A DNA stretch of 34,289 bases from Fragilaria crotonensis (GCA_022925895.1 JAKSYS010000663.1:1-34289), one strand, 5' to 3'; positions 1-11,808 are shown, counted from the stretch's first letter. Numbers and translations are program-made. The notes: a model not told the origin generated them from the letters alone.

Positions 1-12
1 CCTTCCAAATCG

Positions 13-1740
13 ATGATTGTTATCCCTATTCGTTTCAGATTCTCCAGCACAAACCCCAGTAAATGGAGGAATCTTGAGACCACAAAGGAAAAACTCGACA
101 AACATGATGTTACTGTCTCGTTCTCCAATTGCACAAGTATCAGCGGAAAATTGGTTGTTGCCGGCTATATTCTACTCAAAGCTCCTATGACAACGCACCG
201 TCTTAGGTATCTGCAGAGTCTTCGACTGATGTTACCACAATCTACGTCCCCTTTGACATTCTCCTCCATAAACGTACTCCCTGGACCAACAAATTCCACA
301 CCTGGCGGTACAGTGTGGCAACAAGAATGTTCATGCTCTCAGCGAAGCATTAGCTTCTATTTTAACTGGTGAAAGCTCGGCTCTCTACATCCCTCGGTTT
401 GCCTTTTCCCAGATGACGGACTCAGAAGCGCACGCTTTGTTCCAAACCCACGACGAGTATGTTAAATCCCTTCGTTGGCTACCCTCTCTCTCTTCTCTCG
501 AATTTGGACCGACCTCGCAAAGAGTACCAACCAGATGGAAGTTTCATTGAACGCACCACCCGAGAATGGGCTAGGAGCATCAAAGATCTTGACGGGAAAT
601 CATCTGCTCAGTGTGACGTTGTTAATGGTGGTCTGGACCAATTGCCATACCTCTTGTTTACACCACCATACACCGAAGCTGCAACCTTGGCCCTAGAAGA
701 CTACCGCAGACGTCTTTATCCGTTCACGCAGCGCGAAGCTCAATTCCGCGAAAACGTCGGTCCTCCTCCCTACATCCAATTCAGCAAAAGTGTTATTGCA
801 AACTTGGATTTCATCAAACGTTTATCGGCAACCAAACATTCGTCCTCACCTCTCCTACATCCAAAGATTCGGAAGTGGAACAATGTTCGGTCACCACCGG
901 AATCTGGTATTACAGATTCATCGTCCGTTAGTCAGATCACGCGTCCTCTTACTTCCGCTGAATCACTCCGCCAACAATACAGTCAACGACGTCACAAATC
1001 GGATTCTTCTGGCGACCAGCAGTCTGATGATTCTTCCACTGCAGGATCAACGGTTACTTCTCCTTCAAAGTTGAGCGATGGCCGCATGTCCACCAGTTCT
1101 GCTAAGCTAAGAGAACTTGATGTTGCCATCCAACGGCAAAAGAAAACCAATGAAAAGCAGGATGCCAAAAATTCTGAGCGGCTTTCCCATATCGAACGGA
1201 AACTCCATCGGATCGACGATATCGATACCAAATTGGATGAAGTACAAACGGATTTTGGGCAAAGGCTAACTATTTTCGAGTCTCGCATGGTTGAAACGGT
1301 AAAGGGTCACATCGAGTCCTCACATCACAACATGGAAAACATGAATACAAGCCTTGAGAAACTGATGCTTGTTGTCAATCGCCTGTTGACACACAGTGGA
1401 AATCCCAGCAACAACTCTACACTGGATCCGATGAGTGTCTCTGACCCGATCGATCCTCGTTGGACACTGGTATTGTCGCTCGCCCTCATACCCATCATCT
1501 CGACGAGGAACAAGTGAATTGTGCATCTCATTCCAACTCCAGCTCCTCGCTCCTCGATGTCTTCCGAATCCCTAAGCGCCATTCAGTCGCCTGAACACAA
1601 ACGCCTTAAGTCAGGTCAGAAGCCATCCAATGACCCTGTCCGTCGCCAGCTCGCCCGGGCCATGGAAGAAGCAAATCAGCCTGTCTCCTCGCCACCAACC
1701 AACTCCTCGCAAGGGTCCCTCGACTCTCGATGAAGCAATG
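13..1740 (+). pseudogene. LINE N-terminal region (ORF1-like) with coiled coil
   Basis: Three frames are used between 13 and about 530, then one frame stays open from 459 to 1517. The order of similar-looking blocks (a hydrophobic block at 13-235, a second at 225-350, a third ending SLRWLP near 480) suggests one protein broken by indels. Bases 480-840 encode a conserved-looking block (for example TREWARSIKDL and YRRRLYPFTQREAQFRENVG). Bases 1100-1390 encode a heptad-like coiled coil (LRELDVAIQRQKK to LEKLMLVVNRLL), typical of the oligomerising part of LINE ORF1 proteins. A Ser/Pro-rich linker follows to about 1,950 in other frames and leads directly into the endonuclease, so ORF1 and ORF2 may be one polyprotein. 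No zinc knuckle or RRM was seen. The function of the first 160 residues is unknown; RNA binding is only an inference. Confidence 0.6.
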
Positions 1741-2039
1741 CTACAACTGGAACACATCGCTCAAGCCAATAAGAGCAACACAGCATCATCTGTTGCTGAA
1801 AACGATAACCCTGACCCTGAGAGTCAATACACAGCAAGTCCACCAAATCAAGAAGATAAGGACACAAATGCAACCCCTCTCATCGTCGGGCATCGCAACC
1901 ATAGCAGTCCGAACGCCACGAGTTTCCCGCCGACAGCCCATTGATCCTTCTATTCCCCTCGTCCCAGTTTCCCGTTTGCTTTCTATCCTCCACCCGACCC
2001 GGACGCCAACCACGTCATACAAGCATTGACCCGGCACCC

Positions 2040-5000
2040 TCGGTCTCCTATGGCGATCCAGTGATACAAAAGCCCACCGGATCGATCAGGCTCTTTTTTC
2101 AAAACGTGAAGGGTCTTACCTACACTTCCACCAAAGAAGACTACAACTATTACCTAAAGTGTTTGCAGGGCCTCGATGTGGACATTATGGGATTATCTGA
2201 AACAAATACATGTTGGTCCCATCATCACTTGTCGTCTGATTTCCGCTCAACCTTACGTCGATATGTTCGTCAAAGCAAAACTGTGTTTGGAATGGTCTCT
2301 ACGGACATTGATAAATGTCTACAGTCAGAATCATTCCAATCTGGAGGCAATCTCACGAGTATTCTTGGTTCTCTCGCATCTCGAGTTGATGGTTCGGATA
2401 TTTTGGATGCTACTGGATTGGGTCGATGGAGCGGCGTCAAACTGGCAGGCCCCGATAACAAAAAATTATCCATCATCACTGCGTACAGAGTTTGCTCAGG
2501 CTCTCCACAAACCTCTCCCATTGGAAGTTCGTTTCTTCGGGAATACGAATTTTTCAGAGAACACAACCACCCATCACCAAATCCAAGAAGACTTTTCTTT
2601 GTCGACCTTCAGAAAGTCATCTTGGACCTCCAGGAATCGGGTTACAGTACTATTCTCATGCTTGATGCAAATTCAACTCTGGACGACAAACAGCTCACGG
2701 ATGTACTTGCGAGATGCGGTCTCCAGGATTTACATTCCCATGATCCGCCTCCCTCAACCTTCATTGGTTCGGCTCATCGCCGTATTGATTTCATATTTGG
2801 CTGTGCAGATGCTCGACGGCATGTTATTCGCAGTGGATCTCTGGCGTACAGAGGGACCTCAATCCGACCACCGAAGCTTGTATGTAGATCTTTCTCCGGA
2901 ATTCATGACAACTCCTCCTTGGCAGTCCATAAATTCCCTGCAATCACGGGATCTTTACACAGGTAATCCAGAAAAGGTTACGACGTACCATAATGCTATG
3001 CTATCTTATTATGCTCAACATCGGATGATAGAACGAATTCAACATCTTTATGATGTACGGGACTCCATGGATCGCGACGAAATTCGTTCGGCACTCATCA
3101 AATGGGACAACGACCAAGGACGGGCCATGGAACTCGGCGAAAGGACTTTACGACGCCCTCCTCAGAAGTGTGCCTGGTCGCCGACATTGCGGAACTCAGC
3201 TATACTACGCAGGTACTGGCTTCTTCGCCTACGAGAGAAACTACGAGACGAAAATTATGCAACGACCTTCTGTCGATGGCAAATGGAAATTCAAACGAAT
3301 GATCCGGCCTTCCGACTCCCATCATTGGGACAGAGCTTATCGATTGATCAGATCCGTTTGTCTTTGAACCGAGCCAACAGGGAATTTCGTCGTCTTCAAA
3401 AACAATCTGTTCCACTCCGGCTACACACCTATCAAGAGCTATGGAGACCTACCAAGAGGATACAAATCCCGCTACCAAAGAGGAGTCAAGACGCAAAGCA
3501 AAGATTGTCCAGACGACTATAACTGGTGAAAGTATCCGACACGTGTTTGGGAATATTCGAAAGATTGTCCGCCCATCAGAGCAGTCTGGGCTCGAAAGTC
3601 ATCGTTCCCTCAACCACTTCGGCCCTGGATATAGACACCTATTCGGCGTATCAAATAACTCAAGACACTCCCAGCGAAGATATCCTGTGGGAAACAATCG
3701 TTACTCGGGAAGAGATAGATCGTCACCTGCTCGAATACAACCGCGACTCATTCAGAGCAGCATCTTCTTCCCCGTGCGGCCATGGGGTCATTCATGATGC
3801 ACTTACGTTTACTAGCCTCTCTCCGGCTTCTGAAGAATTACTCGCTGGAAATGTACCGCCTCACTGGGTTTCTCACGACAATTATCTCCGGGAATTCCTC
3901 GCTTCCTTTGTCATCCCGTCGACGGTTATCAATCATGGCGAAATCCCAACGGATATATCGGAAGATGATGTGCTTCGAGGATTCAAAGCATGGAAGGAGC
4001 GTACGTCAACCTCTCCGTCGGGGCGCCATCTTGGACACTACAAGGCTATTATTCAACACCCTGTACTACTGAAATGTTTCGTGCAGTTTATGAATATCGC
4101 TGTATCCCGTGGCATCGCTATTCCCCCGCTGGTGCCAGGCTACAAATGTCATGATTGAAAAAAGATGTGGGCTCGCCCAAGATACATCGACTACGCATCA
4201 TCCATCTCTTCGAAGCAGATTACAACTTCTTCCTCAAGCTACAGTGGGGCCACAGGCTAGTACGTCATGCCGTCTCGTTGGATCTACTACACGACTCTCA
4301 ACACGGCTCGATACCCCGGCGTACTGCGATGGATCCTATAATGCTCACTCACCTTACCTCAGACTTGTGTAGGATTCTCAAACACGACCTCGCTCGTTTC
4401 GACAATGATGCGTCTGCGTGCTACGATCGAATCATCGTTGCCCTCGGAATGCTCGCGGCTAGAAGGTGCGGTATGCCACGTAACGCCATCCGACTTCACG
4501 CTGAGGCACTCCAATTTATGCAGTATACAGTTAAAACCATTCATGGGATTTCTGAAGCCAACTACCAAGGGACACCATTTGCTCCTCTGTTTGGTACCGG
4601 ACAAGGAAGCGGCGCCTCCAGCTGTCTGGCTTACCCTTGTGGTTCTTCTTCTTCATACCTTCGATCGTCTGATACCTCACAGAATGAATTTTGTACCCGT
4701 TTCTGGCGCGAGGAGGCATTCACGATCCTCTGATGCTTTTGTTGATGACACCTCTGTCGGCTTCACCTCAAGCGACGACACAAGTTTCACTGATCTCATC
4801 GCTCGTCTCGAAGAGACAGCCCAAACCTGGGAGAAGCTTTTATCGCTTTCCGGTGGCAAGTTAAATCTCACTAAGTGCTCATGGTATGTCCTCCGCTGGG
4901 AATGGAAAACGGACGACCAGTCATCAGAAAAATACAACAAGACGATCCCACAATCGCTCTCACCCAGGGTGAGTCTACGACAACAACTACTATCAAGAGG

Positions 5001-7554
5001 AACGGTCTGCAGCAATCATCCCGCATGTTGGGCGTATACCTCAACCCGATGGGCGACTTTTCGGATCACCTACACATGTTGAAGAAAAAGGCGGACGACT
5101 TCTCCCGCAGTATTCTTTCCCCGCGACTAACGGAAACAGACGTCGCCATCTTCCACCGATCCATATACATCCCATCTATGCGTTATAGCTTGGCTGCTAT
5201 AGCGGTTGACGAAGAATCTCTGGCGTCTGTACAGACCAATGTCATCAAGTCTATGCTTCAAAAATTCCATCTGAGCAGCACGATTCCGACGTCACTCCGC
5301 CATGGTCCCACAGAACTTGGAGGGTTGGGTCTTTATGACCTACGCACCGAAGCAGGGATAGAAGCTATTAAATTTCTCCGAAACTCCTTGTACAGCGACT
5401 CAGAAGCGGGAAATCTTATACGTCTAAATCTACAATACTCTCAACGAGAGGCCGGAGTTGGATTCTACTTGCTCGAGGAACCGCGGAAACACATATCATA
5501 CTTGACCCCATCGTGGATTTTATCCATTCGCCAATTTCTTGCCAACCACAATATGTCAATTAAAGTGTCAGATATCCACAATGACCAGCTCCAGGGACCG
5601 ACGGATGAATATATAATGAATGCCTCCCATCTCCAGCGCTACAGTCCTGCTCAACAACTCGATCTAAATCTAGTTCGAACTTGGCTCCAAGTTACGACGC
5701 TCGCCGAGATGTCTGATCCAGAGCGTCCGAACCGAATTCTTTTGTCCTATCTTGATGCCAAACGTCCGGATGGGTTTCAAATGTCAGACACATGGCCCCG
5801 CCAACTCCAACCATCCAAAGCTCAGGTCCGCTTGTGGAAACGCTTCATCTCGTCGTCCTTTCTCCGCTACATTCCATACTGGAAGAAAACCCCGGTTTCA
5901 AAACCTTCACAAACTGCGATGTCCCACGAGCCCAGCACACCTGTCAATGACATGGAGTCTTTCGACGAATATCTCTCTACTGTACTTTCACGAACTGAAC
6001 GACGATTACTCGATGGCTTGGAGCAAATGAGCTCCGACATAAAAATCTGGAGGGCCTTCCGTTCGAAAGCTCGGTTACATCTGGCATCCGACGGCGGACT
6101 TGGTGAAATGTCAGCTACCCACGGTTGGGTACTGAGCTCGGGTAAAGAGGTGCTTTATCAATGCTCGGGACCGGTCGACGGTCCCATCGATACAAACTCA
6201 TCGACAAGAAGTGAGCTCGGTGGATGCGCGTCGTCACTATTATTCCTCTCATCTCTCTCGGTTTCTGGGGTATTCGTCACCGTTGTTCGTTCCGTTGGTA
6301 CACTGATAGCACTTCCGCGATCAGCCGTTTTCACAAATTCTGCGGCCGAGGACATCGTCCCACTCGCATGCCCCCCGATTCCGATCTCTTGTCCATTATT
6401 TCATCGCGCCTAAGAGACCTCAAGCGTCCATTTAAACCTCGATGGGTCAAGGCACACCAAGATAACTCTATGGCGTACGATAGGTTGCCTTTGTCCGCTC
6501 GTTTAAATATTGATGCAGACTTTCTCGCAACTCGATATCGACAACATGGCCGCCTTCGCGCGATCGAAACAATCGACCACAGCTCGAATCAACAAGTTTC
6601 GATCTACATAAACGGTATCCCAGTCACGAGTCAATACGATGACTGCATCCGCTTTCATGTCAATGGATATCATCAGCGCCAATATGTTCAACATCGCCAC
6701 GACTGGGACAATAAGACCTGGGATTCAATTGACTTCCACACCTTTGGTAAGCACTTCAAACGCCTTCGACCACATCATCGGGTTCAGCATTTCAAGTTTG
6801 TTCATGATCTACTCCCTTAGGGGCGCCGTCACCGCGAGGCCACCATAAAGGATGATTCGTTGAAACTCTGCCTTGCTGCCAAGCCTCAGACGAGACTTCC
6901 TTCCATTTTATTCGGTGCACTTCCAACCCAGTACTGCAGTCCAGTCTTGCTACGTTACGGTCTGACATTGTCACGAGCGACATCCATCCAGTTCGATATC
7001 TCCTGGCTGATGGTTTTTGCCACACGATCCAATCGGAAACACATTATTCTCCCACATTCACCCAATTTCCACTCCACTTCCAAGACCTCATCTCTGACGC
7101 ACTGACCAATCAACGTCAGATCGGGTGGGACAACTCGCTGAAGGGTTATTTTGCCAAGGAATGGGGTCGGATGGCCCAGTATGATATGCATGGCAACGCT
7201 CGAGACATCCGAAAGGGAGAAACACGCATGAAGGAGATTATTAGCGCATTGAGTGCGCATTTTCGACGCCTGTGGATTTCTCGGAACGGAGTACTACACT
7301 CTCCAAACGACGCTATTCTTGCAAGCATTCGATCCGCGGAGTCGGTGGAAATAGAGTACTATCATAGCCGGCCTCACCTACTTCGTACTGGGGACAAACA
7401 CTACTGCGACCGACCTCTATCATCCATCCTGTCGGGCACACCAGCCACGAGGCGTCGATGGTTACGAAAGGTCAAACAATCCTCGGCGGACCTCACTAAA
7501 GATGGTACACGGCAGACCTTGCTTACAAATTTTTTTCGCAGATCGAGTGGTTGA
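2040..7554 (+). pseudogene. LINE polyprotein: endonuclease, reverse transcriptase, RNase H
   Basis: The APE-type endonuclease runs from about 2085 to 2890, with the motifs LSETN (about 2192), LDANS (about 2662), RRIDFIFG (2779-2802) and, after a frame change near 2850, SDHRSL (2863-2880). The reverse transcriptase spans roughly 3530-5080: FDNDASACYD is motif A (4398), GTGQGSGAS is motif B (about 4594), and FVDD is the catalytic motif C (4738-4749, in a second frame). The thumb/connection continues at 4990-5900. RNase H has its Asp in ASDGG (about 6087), Glu in RSELGG (about 6210), YTDSTSA (6297-6318), AHQD (about 6452) and NIDADF (6506-6523). A basic tail ends at a TGA at 7552-7554. All catalytic residues of all three enzymes are present, but at least six frame changes separate them. 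The element copies its RNA into DNA at nicked target sites (target-primed reverse transcription). Confidence 0.85.
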
Positions 7555-7632
7555 GTCACGGTTCAGTCCCAACAATTTGAATTTATTTTGATTTTCTTAT
7601 TCTCGCGGATTCCCGCTGGAACTGGGTACACA

Positions 7633-7654
7633 GTAGCGGCCTACCGGCCGCTAC
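7633..7654 (+). other. 3'-terminal hairpin of the LINE
   Basis: GTAGCGGCC (7633-7641) and GGCCGCTAC (7646-7654) form a perfect 9-bp GC-rich stem around a TACC loop, 80 bases after the coding stop and at the element's 3' edge. 3' stem-loops in LINE RNA are known recognition sites for their reverse transcriptase in several families. That role here is inferred from position. Confidence 0.6.
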
Positions 7655-7671
7655 ATGGTGAAAACCCATTA

Positions 7672-8557
7672 ATAATTAGTTCATATTTTATGTAACAGCG
7701 ACCACTGTTGATATCAGAAATATGTGATGATGTCCCCCGAAGGTGCAACAAATGGGTCCTTGGAGTCATCAAATAAGTAATTCTCATCTTGATTGAGTGT
7801 AGGACATGAGAGAAGTGATGCAAACACTTCGCTGGCATCAAAGAATACTACGGAAACTGTCCTCTGCGAATAAGGCAGGTACAATTGCTTCTCTTTTGGA
7901 ATCAATCCATTCATGTTGTACCTTTCGTTCAAATTCTTCATCACCTTTTCACGAGTTGGTTGGCAACCCATCTGGAATACATGACCACTTGCGTTTGATT
8001 TTGCTGCCCAGTTCAGTACCAGGGTAAATGCTTTGAGAGGACAGTTCAGATCGCGTAAGAGTTGCAACAACTCAATTTGGACCTTCTCCTCCCGAGAAAA
8101 ACGTTCGAGACCAAGTGGGTTGGACCGTAGCTTAAAGAGTTTCTCATACAAATCAAAGACACTGTGGTCTGCTTGACATTTCTCCTCTTCACTTTCCAAA
8201 ACATCCTGATCATCAACGCGACCGTAGTTGGAAGCGTCGTCGTTGTCAACGACAAAGTCATCCTCCTCGGATTCATGTCCATCTTTGACACCTAGCTTTT
8301 TTGTGCACCTCTCTGCCACTCTCTTTGACACCACGAGATGAAAATGAGCTCAAATTAAGGCGCCTGTGAGGAGTGCCTTCTTGCAACACCTCATGACTGG
8401 TATTCACGTGACTATTGTTTGAGACGTTGTTGGATGTTGTTGTTGCTGAGTTGTCGTGCGTAGAGTAATGCGATGCACACCATGCATTTTGAGCAAGGTG
8501 GGTGCCAAGCCTCTTGAAAGGCTTCTCGCAACCAACACAAACATCTGATGTCGACAT
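7672..8557 (-). pseudogene. N-terminal part of a DNA-transposon protein (Plavaka/CACTA-like?), truncated
   Basis: The ATG at 8557 starts a 94-residue frame with an N-terminal zinc-binding pattern (CVGCEKPFKRLGTHL then a Cys/His pair). A frame change in a run of six A (about 8300, minus strand) leads into an acidic stretch and then a 150-residue globular region (for example GLERFSREEKVQIELLQLL and LYLPYSQRTVSVVFFDASEV). A further frame change near 7740 continues with DINSGRCYIKYELI to about 7670, where the frame runs into the LINE end. Zinc finger, acidic linker and this helical region resemble the start of large Plavaka/CACTA-type transposases found in fungi and stramenopiles. This is recognition by general appearance, not by a catalytic motif, because the DDE domain would lie beyond the truncation. 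It could instead be another uncharacterised transposon ORF. Confidence 0.45.
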
Positions 8558-9115
8558 GAAAGGTGAAAGACAATGAATGCACAGTGACTAGAAGACAACA
8601 CAATTATTTAGTGAAGAAAAAACATTTTTACGAAGAGAAACACAGCTTGCTGTAACAGCATAAAGTTGTCGCTGTGTACAAAACAAAATCAGAGTGGCAC
8701 CAAATCAAACACAAAAAAAGTTTATCATAACATAAAATGGTTAATTGATCGACAGAAAATGATGTCGTTGGGTTGTTAGTATCATTACATATGGGAGGAA
8801 TCGAACAAAACTTATTCTTTTCATCCAATTAAAGATATTGTTTGTCATAAACAAAACAGTTGCAAATGAGACATTGCTAAGAACACTCCATTATAGTTGC
8901 CGATCAAAAGTCTATAGACAGATATGTTTAGAGTGTCCTAGCATATATGTTGAACAATGACATATCAAGTTGTACATAAGACACTTTGTCCTCGTACATG
9001 CAAATTTAAAGTAAGAATTGACCATAAAATAATACAAAGTCAACATATATGGTATAATCACCACAAAATACTTAACATATTATGACATACTTACCAAAAC
9101 CCACCTTCTGATGAA
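8558..9115 (-). other. AT-rich 5' region of the DNA transposon, ending inside the gypsy integrase
   Basis: No gene is seen here. The stretch is AT-rich, lies directly upstream of the zinc-finger ORF, and ends where the gypsy integrase reading frame stops making sense (after its KKYGH). A 12-bp inverted pair, CATATATGTTGA at 8942-8953 and TCAACATATATG at 9040-9051, sits near this end. On the minus strand the sequence at the junction begins CACTTCATC, reminiscent of CACT(A) transposon termini. It is interpreted as the subterminal region of the transposon. The other terminus is not in the window. Confidence 0.4.
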
Positions 9116-10981
9116 GTGTCCATACTTCTTCCTTTGTTTCTTAAATAGTTGACACGTACGACATGTCTTACCGAATGTCTCAACGTGACTACGTAACTTT
9201 GGCCACGTACATGTTTGACGTATCGTTGCCTCAGTGCGTGATTCGCCTGGGTGTGCTAGGTACTCATGATACCAAGCTACTACGCGTTGTTGAAGTTGAA
9301 TGGGAATATATATTTTTCCCTGGTACGTAATGACCTCAACTCCTTCAATCGTTTTGGTATTGAAGTTTTGACTTTTTGATTTCGTACTTCTTTGTTTAAG
9401 TTCGTTATCTAACCGTTGGTATTTAGCGATTAGTGTAGGACTTAACGGAAAGTCCGTTTCTTTGACGTCCGCCTTTGTCATGAAGATGTAAGCCATACTA
9501 TCGTTTGTAGGCTCTGCGGGTAACTTCTCATTGAAGTTTGCATCTAATCGTGACAAGGCATCAGCAATGACGTTCTTTTCTCCTTTTATGTGTAGAAAGG
9601 TAGGTCCAAACTCTTCTATTAGGAGTCTCCATCGTATGATACGATCGGTGGACATTTTCTGATATAGGAGATTCTTATGATCTGTATGTACTATCAGTTT
9701 TTGACCTAATAGTATATTTTTGAATTCCTTAAGTGTTTCTACTATGGATAACAGCTCTTGTTCACCAGTCGTGTAACGTTTTTGAGCGCTGTTGAGTTTC
9801 CTACTGTAGAAAGCTAACGGACGGTCATTTTGCATTATGACTGCTCCCAGTTGATAATCACTGGAGTCCGTATAAATGTGAAAGTCTTTTGAGAAGTCAG
9901 GATAAGCCAGTAATGTCTCTCGACTAATTATGGCCTTAATGTCTTCAAATGCTTTCTGTTCTTTATCATGCCAAATAAATTTAGCTTTGGCAGAACACAG
10001 CGCCGTAAGCGGTGCTAGTATGTGACTTCTACGTCGCCACATGTCACGGTAGTAGTTGATCATACCTAAGAAACGTCTTAACTGCCGTTTGGTAGTTGGT
10101 GGTGTCAGCCGCATAATCGCTTCCACTTTCTTAGGTTGAGGTTGGATACCGCGACGAGTAATCCAATAGCCTAAGTAATCAATCTCGGTCACAGCGAACG
10201 AGGATTTACGAAGGTTAACGGCAAAGCCAACATCAGTTAGGCGTTGCAACACGAGTTCAACATGCTGAAGATGGTCCTCGTAGGAACCTGCTGTTGTAAT
10301 CAGTATGTCATCTAAGTACGCACGCACATTAGGCAAATCACCCATAATATCGTTAATTATGGCCTGAAAGATGTCAGGACTGCCATTCAAGCCCATAGAT
10401 AGGCGACAGTAGCGATATTTGCCCCAGGGTACAATCATCGTACATAGATAGCTGGATTCTTTATCCAGTACAATATGGTAGTAGCCCATACTTAAGTCCA
10501 GAGCCGTTGCCCAATTAAACCCTTCAAGTTTCTGAAGAAGGTCTGCAATCTTGGGTAACGGGTATGGTTTACGTTTTATGTACCTATTAAGTACACGAAA
10601 GTCCGTTAGGACTCGAACGTCACCAGTCTTTTTAGGCTGTATGAACGTTGGTGCCGCCCATTCGGGAGTCATTGCACTTCGTTAAAACTCCTATGTCACA
10701 TAGGCGTTGAATTTCTTTCTTTGTTGTTTCCTCGTAGCATTTTGGTACAGGGAACGGACGAGCGTGATACGGCTTCTCATCCTTACTTAAGGGCCGTAGT
10801 TCGAGATGTACAGGCGGTACATTAAGTACGCCCAGTCCTCCACGAAACAACTTCGGGTACTTTCGTAGCGAACGTACGAGTTGTTCTTGTTGATCGTTAT
10901 GTAGGTGCGTATCCATGTGTGCGTAGTCATCTAGATCTAACGCACTATAGTCTGCATCCAGTATACGTTTCTGCCTTGCTT
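9083..10981 (-). pseudogene. Gypsy pol: reverse transcriptase, RNase H, start of integrase
   Basis: The frame enters from the solo LTR with RQKRILDADYSALDL (about 10,930-10,975), continues through YPKLFRGGLG and HARPFPVPK, and changes frame once near 10,665 at a CCC run before EWAAPTFIQPKKTG. Reverse transcriptase follows with TALDLSMGYYHI (motif A), LSMGLNGSPDIFQ (motif B) and YLDDIL (catalytic Asp pair, motif C). RNase H shows YTDSSDYQLGAV, TGEQELLSIVE, HTDHKNLLY and IADALSRL. The integrase H2C2 zinc domain is present (YHEYLAHPGESR then CRTCQLFKK). The frame then loses homology within about 15 residues and meets a stop at 9,080. The DDE core is therefore missing. Polymerase and RNase H catalytic residues are all intact. 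Confidence 0.93.
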
Positions 10982-10986
10982 CTGCT
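10982..10986. repeat. Target-site duplication, left copy (CTGCT)
   Basis: Five bases directly before the TG of the solo LTR, matching 11,371-11,375 after its CA. Confidence 0.85.
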
Positions 10987-11370
10987 TGCCCTACGCGCGA
11001 AGTAATCAGTTTTATTTTGGAGGCTAATTTGTAGCTAGTTTTAAAGGATTAATAGTTGCACCTTATTAAAAGTTATGAGACTAGTTTTTAAAACAAGAGA
11101 GCAGTCCCATTCTTGGTGGGATTGGACTGTTCTCTTTTCTTCATCTAGGAGACTCAGTGAGTCTCCAAGAGATGTCAAACAGTTCTCATTTTACTGTTGT
11201 ACGGTTGTACTGTTGTACAGGATCAGTGTTCTATTGTTGCACTGTACTATGGTATTACTAGTCTACCGGTATATCCAAGTACTATACATGGCCATTGTAT
11301 TGTAGTACTGGATACTAGTAATATAGTATACTGTATCGCACTACGCTAAGGGCACGTGCGGTGTACTGCA
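10987..11370 (-). mobile_element. Solo LTR inserted in gypsy pol
   Basis: This 384-bp segment begins TG and ends CA and is about 97% identical, by eye, to the LTR at 13,156-13,540 in the same orientation. It is flanked on both sides by CTGCT (10,982-10,986 and 11,371-11,375), a 5-bp target-site duplication. No internal element sequence accompanies it, so it is a solo LTR left by LTR-LTR recombination. It lies between protease and reverse transcriptase. Deleting it together with one CTGCT restores an unbroken reading frame across the junction, which shows that the insertion came after the host element was coding. Confidence 0.95.
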
Positions 11371-11375
11371 CTGCT
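11371..11375. repeat. Target-site duplication, right copy (CTGCT)
   Basis: Five bases directly after the CA of the solo LTR, matching 10,982-10,986. Confidence 0.85.
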
Positions 11376-11800
11376 TCCTTGAGTACCGTAGGTTCGATAC
11401 TGTGGTAGTAGATAGCTGTAGCATTCTGTAGATCGGATATTACGTGTTTTTCTTTCATGGGAATTTCTACACCTTCCCATACTATCCGTTGGGTATTGAA
11501 ATTAATTTCGATACCTAATTCTGATAGTAAATCTGCACCGATGATCATGTCATACTGTGCATTCTTGCGCAATGTATGTGTGTCCTCGTGACACACCCAT
11601 TGTACTATCTTTGACGTACTAAACTCGGGTAATTTGAATCTTATTTCCCGTTGCAGTTTTGTTACGAATTGACCACCCATAGTGTGCCATCGTGTATGTG
11701 ATGTTTTGAATACCGTCCAGTTAAGCCCCGTATCGCATCCTTATATAATTGTCGCAGATGCTCCAGTGTCTAGCAAAATGCGAACGATGCCGGGTTTGCC
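11371..11800 (-). pseudogene. Gypsy aspartic protease
   Basis: The active-site motif LLDTGASATII (about 11,750-11,785, minus strand) is followed after a frame change by a 100-residue protease-like body including YDMIIGADLLSELGIEI, the usual ADLL segment of retropepsins. The domain cleaves the Gag-Pol polyprotein as a homodimer. A frame change in an A-rich run at about 11,840-11,860 separates it from the gag zinc knuckle. Its C-terminal end (TVLKEA) stops exactly at the CTGCT repeat that flanks the solo LTR, and removing that LTR with one repeat copy keeps it in frame with pol. Confidence 0.85.
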
Positions 11801-11808
11801 TGTTCCCA

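Larger units (their letters stand above)
1..7665 (+). mobile_element. Non-LTR retrotransposon (LINE), 5' end outside window
   Basis: The span reads, in order, as an N-terminal conserved region with coiled coil, an APE-type endonuclease, a reverse transcriptase, an RNase H domain and a hydrophilic C-terminal tail, all on the plus strand and without LTRs. The order endonuclease-RT-RNase H is that of I-like LINEs, and Ambal-type LINEs of diatoms are the closest guess, which is inference. Coding potential is almost continuous but changes frame about ten times. The first bases are already coding, so the true 5' end is to the left. The 3' end is placed just after a perfect hairpin at 7633-7654, because sequence matching the neighbouring minus-strand transposon gene begins at about 7670. 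No target-site duplication can be tested because the left end is absent. Confidence 0.88.

Noticed and set aside
8628-8828. Short minus-strand frame upstream of the zinc-finger ORF
   Set aside because: AT-rich, Cys/Leu/Phe-biased translation with no domain; it looks like chance in non-coding DNA.
10987-11370. Solo LTR read as the 3' LTR of the gypsy element
   Set aside because: Reverse transcriptase, RNase H and integrase lie beyond it on the same strand, it has its own target duplication, and pol is in frame without it.
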